Under the pieces are notes generated by a model. The model worked only from the letters and a program-made list of their open reading frames with translations. It did no database searches and had not been told where the DNA came from. Positions 32,544 through 39,720 of a stretch of 47,488 nucleotides of DNA are shown here, piece by piece. Numbering within the stretch: position 1 is the stretch's first letter; each line of letters begins with the position of its first letter. The DNA comes from Oscillospiraceae bacterium (lineage in GTDB: Bacteria > Bacillota_A > Clostridia > Oscillospirales > Oscillospiraceae): positions 1-47,488 of the forward strand of contig CADADE010000006.1 of the NCBI GenBank assembly GCA_902786615.1. The letters are read 5' to 3'. The position numbers and the translations under genes are program-made.

Positions 32544-32680
32544 AGCTCCCTTTGCGAAAGGGAGCTGTCAGCAAAGCTGACTGAGGGATCGGCTGACCCG
32601 AACCAAATCCAATGAACGCTGTACGGGCTTTGCATCGATCCCTCCGGCCTCCGGCCACCTCCCTTTTTCCAAAGGGAGGT
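32544..32680. repeat. Compound hairpin repeat, copy E
   Basis: Starts 9 bases after the metallophosphatase stop. In order: AGCTCCCTTT/AAAGGGAGCT hairpin, GTCAGC/GCTGAC hairpin, TGAGGGATCG arm, about 44 bases of spacer, CGATCCCTCC arm, GGCC/GGCC hairpin, ACCTCCCTTT/AAAGGGAGGT hairpin. The outer right stem is identical to the outer left stem of copy D. Confidence 0.88.
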
Positions 32681-32708
32681 ATAACAATATTTGAAAAGGA
32701 GAAAAGCT

Positions 32709-33680
32709 ATGTCCAACAACGTATTCAAGGTCGTCCTGCTTCAGGCGCTGCCCGCCTCCGGCAAGTCCGAGGTGCGCAATTTCATGGCCCACGTTGAGCC
32801 CGACACCCTGCGCGACGAGTTCCACATCGGGGAAAACCTGCAGCTGGACGATTTTCCCTATGTCCACATGATGCGCCGCATCGACAACGAACTGCAGGCC
32901 ATGGGTGAGCCGCGCATCTTCTATCCTGGCGAGGCCCCCTTCAACGACGGGCGCGACTGGGGCACGCTCTGCAACCTGCTCAATGAGGATTACCACGATC
33001 TCATGGGCCGCGTGAAGGTCTGCCCGGACTCTGCCGCGCAGTATCTGTTCGAGCGCATCGACCGCGCCGCCCTCGGCGCGGGCATTCCTCCGCGGCTCGG
33101 CCTGCTGCCGGAGTCCGTGCGCGCCGCCGTCGCCGCAAAGCTGGAGGACGAGGCCCGCGCCATGCTCGATGAGAAACAGAACGCCTACCCGGAGAGCTTT
33201 GAAAACAAGACCGTCATCATCGAGTGCGCCCGCGGCGGGCCGGACGGGGCCTCCATGCCCCTGAGCGGTACCTTCGGTTATCAGTACTCCCTGCCGATGT
33301 TCTGCCCGGAGATCCTGGAAAATGCCGTGATCCTCTACATCTGGGTCACGCCCGAGGAATCCAGGCGCAAGAACGCCGACCGCGCCGACCCCAACGATCC
33401 CGGCTCCAACCTGCATCACGGCGTGCCCATCGAAGTCATGCTGGGCGACTACGGCTGCGACGATATGGAGTATCTGCGTGAGCATTCCAAGACCAATTGC
33501 GTGAGCTTCGACGCCCACGGCGTGCATTGGGACATCCCCATCGGCGTGTTTGACAACCGCGTGGACAAGACCTCCTTCCTGCGCGCGGAGCCCGAGGAAT
33601 GGGACCCCGATCTCGTTGCCGACGTGACCGCCGCCATCCGCGCCGCCACCGACGCCATGTTTGAAAACTACGGGAAGTAA
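32709..33680 (+). CDS. Uncharacterised P-loop NTPase or kinase-like protein
   Basis: 323 residues from the ATG at 32709, preceded by AAAGGAG. The N-terminus is a strand followed by a Walker A loop, VVLLQALPASGKSE (about residues 8-21), similar to small-molecule kinases and zeta-type phosphotransferases. Further conserved-looking segments are NKTVIIECARGGPDGASMPL, ILYIWVTPEESRRKNADRAD (a Walker-B-like strand followed by a basic lid) and a C-terminal stretch rich in Asp, Trp and His. There is no signal peptide or membrane segment. The substrate is unknown; its place after a phosphatase and a phosphonate-type importer suggests a phosphorylated metabolite (inference). Confidence 0.7.
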   Translation: MSNNVFKVVLLQALPASGKSEVRNFMAHVEPDTLRDEFHIGENLQLDDFPYVHMMRRIDNELQAMGEPRIFYPGEAPFNDGRDWGTLCNLLNEDYHDLMGRVKVCPDSAAQYLFERIDRAALGAGIPPRLGLLPESVRAAVAAKLEDEARAMLDEKQNAYPESFENKTVIIECARGGPDGASMPLSGTFGYQYSLPMFCPEILENAVILYIWVTPEESRRKNADRADPNDPGSNLHHGVPIEVMLGDYGCDDMEYLREHSKTNCVSFDAHGVHWDIPIGVFDNRVDKTSFLRAEPEEWDPDLVADVTAAIRAATDAMFENYGK

Positions 33681-33684
33681 GCCG

Positions 33685-33720
33685 ACAGGGGTGTAGCAAA
33701 AAGCTATACCCCTGTTTTTT
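33685..33720 (+). terminator. Terminator after the P-loop gene
   Basis: ACAGGGGTGTAGC pairs with GCTATACCCCTGT (33703-33715), followed by a T-run. It marks the end of the phn/phosphatase gene group. Confidence 0.95.
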
Positions 33721-33736
33721 GGCTCATATCGCGTAG

Positions 33737-33758
33737 GGGCCGATGCCCTCATCGGCCC
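33737..33758. repeat. Short hairpin motif GGGCCGATG/CATCGGCCC
   Basis: A 9-bp perfect stem with a 4-base loop, preceded by GCGTAG. The shape is like short dispersed hairpins of gut Clostridia as I recall them; only one copy was seen here. Confidence 0.5.
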
Positions 33759-33820
33759 GCCGTTCATGCCGCGCTGTGCGGTTTTCGGCGGGTCGATGTA
33801 CTGCTTTTTTCTGCCAACAG

Positions 33821-33850
33821 TTGCGCAAAGCGGCTCTTGTATGGTAAACT
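33821..33850 (+). promoter_or_regulatory. Candidate promoter of the 33868 gene
   Basis: TTGCGC (33821-33826), 18-base spacer, TAAACT (33845-33850) with a TGG extended element. The leader is about 12 bases. Confidence 0.45.
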
Positions 33851-33867
33851 GCGGCGGGGGGGATAGC

Positions 33868-34527
33868 ATGAGTAAAGAAAAAAGCCGCGGGCACAGAATC
33901 CTTGTGATCCTGCTGCTGTTTGTGATCCTGGCCCTGGCGGCGATCTCCTGTGTGCTGGCCCTGCGCCTCACCCGGCGCGGCGATTCGTCGCTGAGCGGCC
34001 GGTGGCGGATGAAGGCGGACCTGACCGAGACCGCGCGCTCCCGGGCCGACAGCTGGCTGCGGCGCGCCGCCCTCGGCGATCAGATCAGCGCCGCCGATTA
34101 CATCCCGCGCCTCGCGCTCAACGTGCGCCTGACGCTCACCGAGGACGGGCGCTGGACGCGGGAGATCGAGGAGGACGGCTATGACGAGGCGCGCGCTGAG
34201 GCCGAACAGGGACTTGCAAAAGCCTTGACAGAGCTTTTGCGCCTGCGCATCGCCGACGCGGGACGTCCGCCCGAGACGGCGGCGGAGGCGGAGGCGCGCA
34301 TCGAAAACGCCATCGGCATGTCCGCCGAGGACTATATGCGCGATTACGGCCCGGCGCTGCTGCCGACGCCTGACGAGCTGCACGCCTTTTACGATGGCGG
34401 CGGGAGCTATCAGACAGAGGGGCAGTATATCCGCGTTGACGGGGAAGAGATCCGCTTTCTCGCGGACGACGGGCTGCTGGTTCTGATGCGCCCGGAGGGA
34501 ACGGAGGTGTACGAGCGTGCCAACTAA
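33868..34527 (+). CDS. Single-TM anchored protein of unknown function
   Basis: 219 residues from the ATG at 33868, after GGGGGG. A membrane segment at about 11-33 is preceded by basic residues (SKEKSRGHR), so the rest lies outside. The external part starts SSLSGRWRMKADLTET, where GxW at the start of a beta-strand is reminiscent of lipocalin-like folds (weak). The end VRVDGEEIRFLADDG-type strands support a beta-rich domain. It overlaps the D-Ala-D-Ala carboxypeptidase gene by 11 bases, so it is probably made with it and may act at the cell wall. Confidence 0.7.
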   Translation: MSKEKSRGHRILVILLLFVILALAAISCVLALRLTRRGDSSLSGRWRMKADLTETARSRADSWLRRAALGDQISAADYIPRLALNVRLTLTEDGRWTREIEEDGYDEARAEAEQGLAKALTELLRLRIADAGRPPETAAEAEARIENAIGMSAEDYMRDYGPALLPTPDELHAFYDGGGSYQTEGQYIRVDGEEIRFLADDGLLVLMRPEGTEVYERAN

Positions 34528-35947
34528 AAAGCTCCTGTGCGCGCTCCTGGCGATTAGTCTGCTGCTGGGGCTCCCCGCCGGGGCCTTTGCCGACGCGTCC
34601 GTCAGCCACATGCAGCTTGAAAACCTGCTCCTCTCGGTCGACGGGGGCGAGGCCAGGACCGTCCGCACCATCCATTACGGCTATGACTATAACCGCTATG
34701 TGTCCCTGCGGGATGTGGCGGCGGCGCTCAGCGGCACGGCAAAGCACTTTGATATGAGCATCACGAACGACCAGGTGCTCATCACAACGGACAAGGATTA
34801 TACGCCCGTCGGCGGGGAAGGGGAGCCCTTCCCGGAGCGCTATGTCTATACCACGCGCCCGCTCGCCCTGTACATCATCTGGCTGGACGGCCGGGAGCTG
34901 CACTATCAGAGCTTTCTCGGCCTGAACAGCGCCTCGCGCCAGGACTGCTTCATGAGTCTCACGGATCTCGCCATGCAGCTTGATCTCAGCATCGAGGTCT
35001 CCGCCGGACAGATGCGCCTGAACAGCCGCGAGGGCTTTACCATCGACCTTGAAACCCTGCGGGAGAGCGGCTTTTATTATGAAATCCACTCCGCCCTCGT
35101 GGGGGACGCCACGACCGGCGCGATCTTTACCGCCTGGGAGCCGCTCCTGCCCGTGCCGATCGCGAGCACCACCAAGCTCATGAGCTTCGCGGTCATCATG
35201 GACGCGGTCGCGGACGGGGAAATTTCCCTGGCCGACACGGTGACTATCCCGGAGGAGGCGGCGCGGCTCTCGCGCCTGCCGGACGGGGTCATCTATATGG
35301 AGACCGGGCAGGTGTCGAATATGACGGATCTGCTGTGCGGGATGCTGGTGCTCTCGAGCAACGAGTGCGCGCTCGCCCTCGCGGTGCACACCGCGGGCAG
35401 CGAGGCCGCCTTTGTCGAGCGCATGAACCGCAAGGCGCGCACGCTCGGCCTCTCGGACGGGACGATCTTCTATAACTGCAACGGTCTGCCCACCTACACG
35501 GACAATCTCGCGGCGACGAAGGTGCAAAACCGTATGAGCGCCTATGACATGTTTGAACTGGTGCGCTACCTCCTGCGCGCCTACCCGGACGTCACGCGCA
35601 TCACCTCGCTCAGGACAGTGCGCCTTGAGAGCTTTGACATCACCATTGCCAACACCAACACCCTGCTGTATAATCTTCCGGGCGTGGTGGGACTCAAGAC
35701 CGGCACCACCAACATGTCGGGCGCGTGTCTTGTCACCGCCATGGAGGCCCCGGATCAAAACGGCGAGACGCACATGCTGGTCTCCGTCGAATTCGGCGCG
35801 GAGGACGGCACGGTGCGCACCACGCTCTCCGAAGAAATGCTCCGCTACGCAGCGCAGGTGCTGCGGGAGCAGCCCGCCCTGAGCGCGGGCCCCGCGATCC
35901 CTATCGACGCGGAGGAGCTGATCCTCGCCGCGCTGCGAACCTACTGA
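34517..35947 (+). CDS. D-alanyl-D-alanine carboxypeptidase (peptidase S11, DacF-like)
   Basis: 476 residues from a GTG at 34517, placed 7 bases after GGAGG. A signal peptide ends near residue 26 (AGAFADA). The N-terminal 180 residues form a domain with YVSLRDVAAALSG and SITNDQVLITT, like the copper-amine-oxidase N-terminal-type repeats found in Firmicute wall proteins. The S11 domain follows, with SxxK as STTK near 217-220, SxN as SSN near 279 and KTG as LKTGTTNMSG near 394. It should remove the terminal D-alanine from peptidoglycan stem peptides outside the membrane. No C-terminal amphipathic anchor is obvious. Confidence 0.92.
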   Translation: MPTKKLLCALLAISLLLGLPAGAFADASVSHMQLENLLLSVDGGEARTVRTIHYGYDYNRYVSLRDVAAALSGTAKHFDMSITNDQVLITTDKDYTPVGGEGEPFPERYVYTTRPLALYIIWLDGRELHYQSFLGLNSASRQDCFMSLTDLAMQLDLSIEVSAGQMRLNSREGFTIDLETLRESGFYYEIHSALVGDATTGAIFTAWEPLLPVPIASTTKLMSFAVIMDAVADGEISLADTVTIPEEAARLSRLPDGVIYMETGQVSNMTDLLCGMLVLSSNECALALAVHTAGSEAAFVERMNRKARTLGLSDGTIFYNCNGLPTYTDNLAATKVQNRMSAYDMFELVRYLLRAYPDVTRITSLRTVRLESFDITIANTNTLLYNLPGVVGLKTGTTNMSGACLVTAMEAPDQNGETHMLVSVEFGAEDGTVRTTLSEEMLRYAAQVLREQPALSAGPAIPIDAEELILAALRTY

Positions 35948-35974
35948 TTATTCTGTAAGACAGGAAGAAATGCC

Positions 35975-37066
35975 ATGTTACTGAACGCAAACCGCATGTC
36001 CACCAATCTCATCGTCACGGTGCTGGTGCTGGTGATGGTGTTTCTCCTGCCGCTGCTGGACCGGCGGATCTGCGCCAGGCTCGGCGTCAATCTCCACCAC
36101 GGGGTGAGCAGCAACCCGAATGCCGACACGCTTTTGGAGATCAGGCAGCTGCTGCTCTTTGGGGTGTTTTTCGTCTATCTCATGGTCTTTGCCTACCTGG
36201 TCTTTTTCTCGCGCTCGGCCTCCGAGCAGTACCTGGTGCACATTGACCCCTTTGCGGATCTGCACAATGCCATCGACACGGATTACGGCGTTTTCGACTT
36301 TCTCGTGGCCATTTTCAAGGAGGGCATCCAGAACGCCTTCTCCCATATCCGTGTGGTGAAGATCGAGGATATCGCCCAGGTCTATCTGAACATCATGCTC
36401 TATGTCCCGATGGGCTATCTGCTGCCCTATGTGTTCGCGTGGTTCCGCGCCCGCTCCCATGTGAGGCCGGTACTGGCCTGCTTTGTCATCTCCTTCATCA
36501 CGGAAAACCTCCAGCTCATTTTCCGCCGCGGCTTTTATGATATGGACGATCTGCTGGCAAACACCCTCGGCGGGCTCATCGGGCAGATGCTCTTTATCTC
36601 CGTGGGCTATGTCGTCACGCACCCCGACTGGAGGCGGGAGCTTTTCTCCTCCCGGCGCTGGAAAAAGATCGCCGAGCGCGGCGCGCTCTATCCCTTCGCC
36701 CACCGGATCGGCATTTCCCGCACGACCCTGATGGGGACGGATGAGGGGGACGTCTATCTCTTCTATGTGACAAAGCTGGGCTTTCGGCCCCGAAAGCAGC
36801 TCACCGTGGAGGACTCCTTCGGCACCGACTTTCTCTTTGAGATGGGCAGGACGCAGCTGGAGATCCACTGCTCCAACCGGCCGGACAGACTGCCCACCCA
36901 GTATCTGAGCATCGCGGCGCGGGATCTGCCCGCGATCAGGGAGCGGCTCCGTCAGCACAAAATCGAGACCGGACCCTTCGAGCAGGACCCCTACACCGGC
37001 CAGCGCCGCATGAGCTTCAGCGGCCCCGACGGCGTGATCATCACCGTCCTGGAGGAATATGAATAG
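35975..37066 (+). CDS. VanZ-like membrane protein fused to a VOC/glyoxalase-like domain
   Basis: 363 residues; AGGAAG precedes the ATG. Residues 1 to about 215 are VanZ-like: several hydrophobic segments, NIMLYVPMGYLLPYVF, SFITENLQLIFRRGFYDMDDLLANTLGGLIG, the last being the most typical VanZ stretch. After a basic linker (RRWKKIAER), residues about 240-363 are soluble and end YLSIAARDLPAIRERLRQHK ... SGPDGVIITVLEE, resembling the second half of a vicinal-oxygen-chelate fold. Some VanZ proteins lower teicoplanin binding; most have no known role. The gene follows a D-Ala-D-Ala carboxypeptidase, which fits a wall-related role. Confidence 0.8.
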   Translation: MLLNANRMSTNLIVTVLVLVMVFLLPLLDRRICARLGVNLHHGVSSNPNADTLLEIRQLLLFGVFFVYLMVFAYLVFFSRSASEQYLVHIDPFADLHNAIDTDYGVFDFLVAIFKEGIQNAFSHIRVVKIEDIAQVYLNIMLYVPMGYLLPYVFAWFRARSHVRPVLACFVISFITENLQLIFRRGFYDMDDLLANTLGGLIGQMLFISVGYVVTHPDWRRELFSSRRWKKIAERGALYPFAHRIGISRTTLMGTDEGDVYLFYVTKLGFRPRKQLTVEDSFGTDFLFEMGRTQLEIHCSNRPDRLPTQYLSIAARDLPAIRERLRQHKIETGPFEQDPYTGQRRMSFSGPDGVIITVLEEYE

Positions 37067-37090
37067 CGGCAGCGCCTCGGCGCTGCCGCT
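37065..37090 (+). terminator. Terminator after the VanZ-VOC gene
   Basis: AGCGGCAGCGC (37065-37075) pairs with GCGCTGCCGCT (37080-37090) and overlaps the stop codon; TTGCTGTGTCTT follows, a weak U-tract. It faces the convergent symporter gene. Confidence 0.7.
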
Positions 37091-37110
37091 TTGCTGTGTC
37101 TTATGGAGTT

Positions 37111-38538
37111 TTAACGGGAGACGATATCGTCCTGCCAGAAGTCGGTGCCCTTGATGCCGTTTGCGGCTCCGCGGAAGGCGGGGAGCTTGCCCTTGCGGCG
37201 CTGCCACTCATAGTCGCGCAGCGCGGCGACGGCGGGCTTGGCGAGGATCACGATCACAGGCACGTTGATAATGACCATCAGGCCCTGCAGCATGTCCGCC
37301 GTATCCCACGCGAGAGAGGCCGAAACGCTCGCCCCGACAAAGACCAGCGCCGTGGCGGCCAGGCGGTAGACAAAGAGGAAGCCCTTGCCGGGATTCTTCT
37401 TCATGATAAAGCGGAGGCACCCTTCGGTGTAGTAGTAGTTGCCGAGCAGCGTTGTGAACGCGAAGAGGCAGACGGCGGCCACGATGAAGATCGCGCCGAA
37501 GTCGCCGAGGGCGGTGCGGGTGCAGGCCTGGACATAGGTCGCGCCGGCAGCCTCCGCGACGGGCTGTACGCCGGAGAAGAGGCAGAGGAAGGCGGTGGCG
37601 GAGCAGATGAGCAGCGTGTCGATGAAGACGCTCAGCATCTGCACAAGACCCTGCTTGGCCGGGTGGCTCACATCCGCCGCAGCTGCGGCGTTGGGGGCGG
37701 AGCCCATACCGGCCTCGTTGGAGTAGAGGCCGCGCTTGATGCCCCACATGACGCAGGAGCCGGTGAAGCCGCCGAGAATGGCCTTGAAATCAAAGGCGGA
37801 GCGGAAGATGTTGCTGAATACGGCGGGAAGACTGCTGATGTTCTTGATGACGACAAAGAGGGAGACCAGCACGTACAGCACGCCCATCAGGGGCACAAGC
37901 ACCTCCGTGACCTTGGTCAGGCGCTTGCCGCCGCCGAGTACGCAGAAGCCGAAGAGCGCCGCCAGCACCGCGCCCACCATGACGGGGGTGGACTTGCTGT
38001 AGAAAGGGAAGGTGGAGAAAACATCCTGGGTGTTGTAGGCCGCCAGCATGTTGTAGCCCACCATATAGGTGAGGATCAGGACGACGGCAAACACAATGCC
38101 GAGCCAGCGCTGGCCCAGGGCCTGCTCCATGTAGTAGGAGGGGCCGCCGTAGCTGCTGCCGTCCTCATCGCGCTTTTTATAGATCTGAGCGAGGGTGGAT
38201 TCCACAAAGGCGGAAGCTCCGCCGAGGATCGCGGTGACCCACATCCAGAAGATGGCGCCCGCGCCGCCGAGACAGAGGGCCGTTGACACGCCCATGATAT
38301 TGCCTGTACCGACGCGCGACGCGGTTGAAACCATCAGCGCGCCGAAGGAAGAGGTAGCGCCGAGATTCACCGGCTTTTCCCTGACGACCCGGATGGATTC
38401 CGCAAACAGACGGATCTGCGCGAAGCGGAGGCGGAACGTGAAGTAGATCCCCGCCAGAAGCAGGATCAGGGGCACCACAAAGGGCTTGTACAGGATGCCG
38501 CTTACGGCATTGACTACGTTGTCGATGGATGATAGCAT
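37111..38538 (-). CDS. Sodium:alanine symporter (AGCS family, AlsT/DagA-like)
   Basis: 475 residues with about ten hydrophobic segments; AGGAG lies 8 bases before the ATG at 38538. Signatures are TASRVGTGNIMGVSTALCLG, GPSYYMEQALG, NEAGMGSAPNAAAAADVSHP and VQMLSVFIDTLLICSATAF, all typical of AGCS transporters, which import alanine or glycine with sodium. It is a single gene convergent with the VanZ-VOC gene and divergent from the ParB-like gene. Confidence 0.95.
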   Translation of the reverse strand: MLSSIDNVVNAVSGILYKPFVVPLILLLAGIYFTFRLRFAQIRLFAESIRVVREKPVNLGATSSFGALMVSTASRVGTGNIMGVSTALCLGGAGAIFWMWVTAILGGASAFVESTLAQIYKKRDEDGSSYGGPSYYMEQALGQRWLGIVFAVVLILTYMVGYNMLAAYNTQDVFSTFPFYSKSTPVMVGAVLAALFGFCVLGGGKRLTKVTEVLVPLMGVLYVLVSLFVVIKNISSLPAVFSNIFRSAFDFKAILGGFTGSCVMWGIKRGLYSNEAGMGSAPNAAAAADVSHPAKQGLVQMLSVFIDTLLICSATAFLCLFSGVQPVAEAAGATYVQACTRTALGDFGAIFIVAAVCLFAFTTLLGNYYYTEGCLRFIMKKNPGKGFLFVYRLAATALVFVGASVSASLAWDTADMLQGLMVIINVPVIVILAKPAVAALRDYEWQRRKGKLPAFRGAANGIKGTDFWQDDIVSR

Positions 38539-38808
38539 GTTTCTTTCTCCTGTCTTAAAGGTTCATTGGATAATGACTTTAGGCAACACCGCACAATCCG
38601 CCTGCGGCATCTCCCGGAAAATTTGTGCCCTGATTTCGTCACTTTTTCTTGAGGTACACAAAGTACATCTGCGAAAAAGTGCCTTTATCAGAACCCAAAT
38701 TTTCTCAGGATCTGAAAAAAGTTTCCGTCTGTCATGCGCTTTCGCCCGCTTTTTCGCAATATCCGGTATATGCTTGCCTTATATGGCCACAAGATAGGAG
38801 GCATGCAA
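38539..38808. other. Divergent intergenic region between the symporter and ParB-like genes
   Basis: 270 bases. It must contain the promoters of both genes, but no pair of boxes close to consensus was found. A possible minus-strand promoter is TTGTGC with a 17-base spacer and TTATCC. The stretch at 38581-38615 (AGGCAACACCGCACAATCCG and following) looks like a repeat-derived sequence, though no second copy exists in the window. No parS-like palindrome was seen. Confidence 0.45.
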
Positions 38809-39627
38809 ATGCAGACACTGCGCACCCGCCCAAACATCCGGCGGGGAAACATCGTGTGGCTGCCGGTGGAGGACATCGCGCCGAACCCCGTGCAGCCGCG
38901 AAAGCTCTTTGACGAGAAGGCCCTGACAGAGCTGAGCGAGAGTATCAAAAACTACGGCATCCTCAATCCGCTGACCGTGCGCTGCCGCGGCGGGAAGCTG
39001 GAGCTGGTGGCAGGGGAGCGGCGCCTGCGGGCGGCAAAGCTCGCAGGCCTGGAGGAGGTGCCGTGCATCCTGCTGGATGTGAACATGGAGGACGCAAGTC
39101 TCATCGCGCTGATTGAAAACCTGCAGCGGCGCGACCTGGACTTTATCGAGGAGGCCGTGGGCCTGAGCCGGCTGATCCGCATGTTCGGCATGAGTCAGGA
39201 GGAGGCGGCAAAGCGCATCGGGAAATCCCAGTCGGCGGTGGCGAACAAGCTGCGCCTTTTGAAGCTGCCGCGGGACGTGCTGGAAAACCTGCGCAGCTAC
39301 GGCCTGAGCGAGCGGCACGGACGGGCGCTGCTGCGCCTCACGGACCCCAACGCCCAGCGCATGGCCCTGGAGTACATCGCGGCAAACTCCCTCACCGTCG
39401 CGGCGACGGAGGAGTATATCGAGGCCCTTATCGCCTCTCCCGCATCCGAACCGCCGGGGAAGCCCGAGCCGCGCCGGACGCTCATTCTCAAGGACGTGCG
39501 GGTTTTTCTCAACAGCCTCAACCGCTCCCTGGATCTTATGAAGCAGGGCGGCATCGACGCGGGCGTCCGCCGCGAGGAGACGGACGATTCCCTGATCCTC
39601 ACCATCTCGATCCCGAAGAACAGATAA
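38809..39627 (+). CDS. ParB/Noc-family DNA-binding protein
   Basis: 272 residues from the ATG at 38809, 7 bases after AGGAGG; the ATG at 38803 is too close to that site. The ParB nuclease-like/CTPase domain covers about 15-105: VQPRKLFDEKALTELSESIK, GILNPLTVR, VAGERRLRAAKLAG and IENLQRRDLDFIEEA. A helix-turn-helix follows (MSQEEAAKRIGKSQSAVANK). The length and C-terminal region fit Noc or a secondary ParB. Such proteins load as CTP-dependent clamps at specific sites and affect chromosome segregation or nucleoid occlusion. No parA, gidB or rnpA lies beside it, so this is not the usual origin locus. Confidence 0.85.
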   Translation: MQTLRTRPNIRRGNIVWLPVEDIAPNPVQPRKLFDEKALTELSESIKNYGILNPLTVRCRGGKLELVAGERRLRAAKLAGLEEVPCILLDVNMEDASLIALIENLQRRDLDFIEEAVGLSRLIRMFGMSQEEAAKRIGKSQSAVANKLRLLKLPRDVLENLRSYGLSERHGRALLRLTDPNAQRMALEYIAANSLTVAATEEYIEALIASPASEPPGKPEPRRTLILKDVRVFLNSLNRSLDLMKQGGIDAGVRREETDDSLILTISIPKNR

Positions 39628-39652
39628 GCCGCTGACGTTTACATTCTGTTTC

Positions 39653-39681
39653 TTGACTTCCTGCGGGAAGTATAGTACATT
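39653..39681 (+). promoter_or_regulatory. Promoter of the glycosidase lipoprotein gene
   Basis: TTGACT (39653-39658), 17-base spacer, TACATT (39676-39681). Confidence 0.65.
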
Positions 39682-39720
39682 TTCCTTTGTTTGAATACAG
39701 AAAAAGAAAGGCTAACCATA

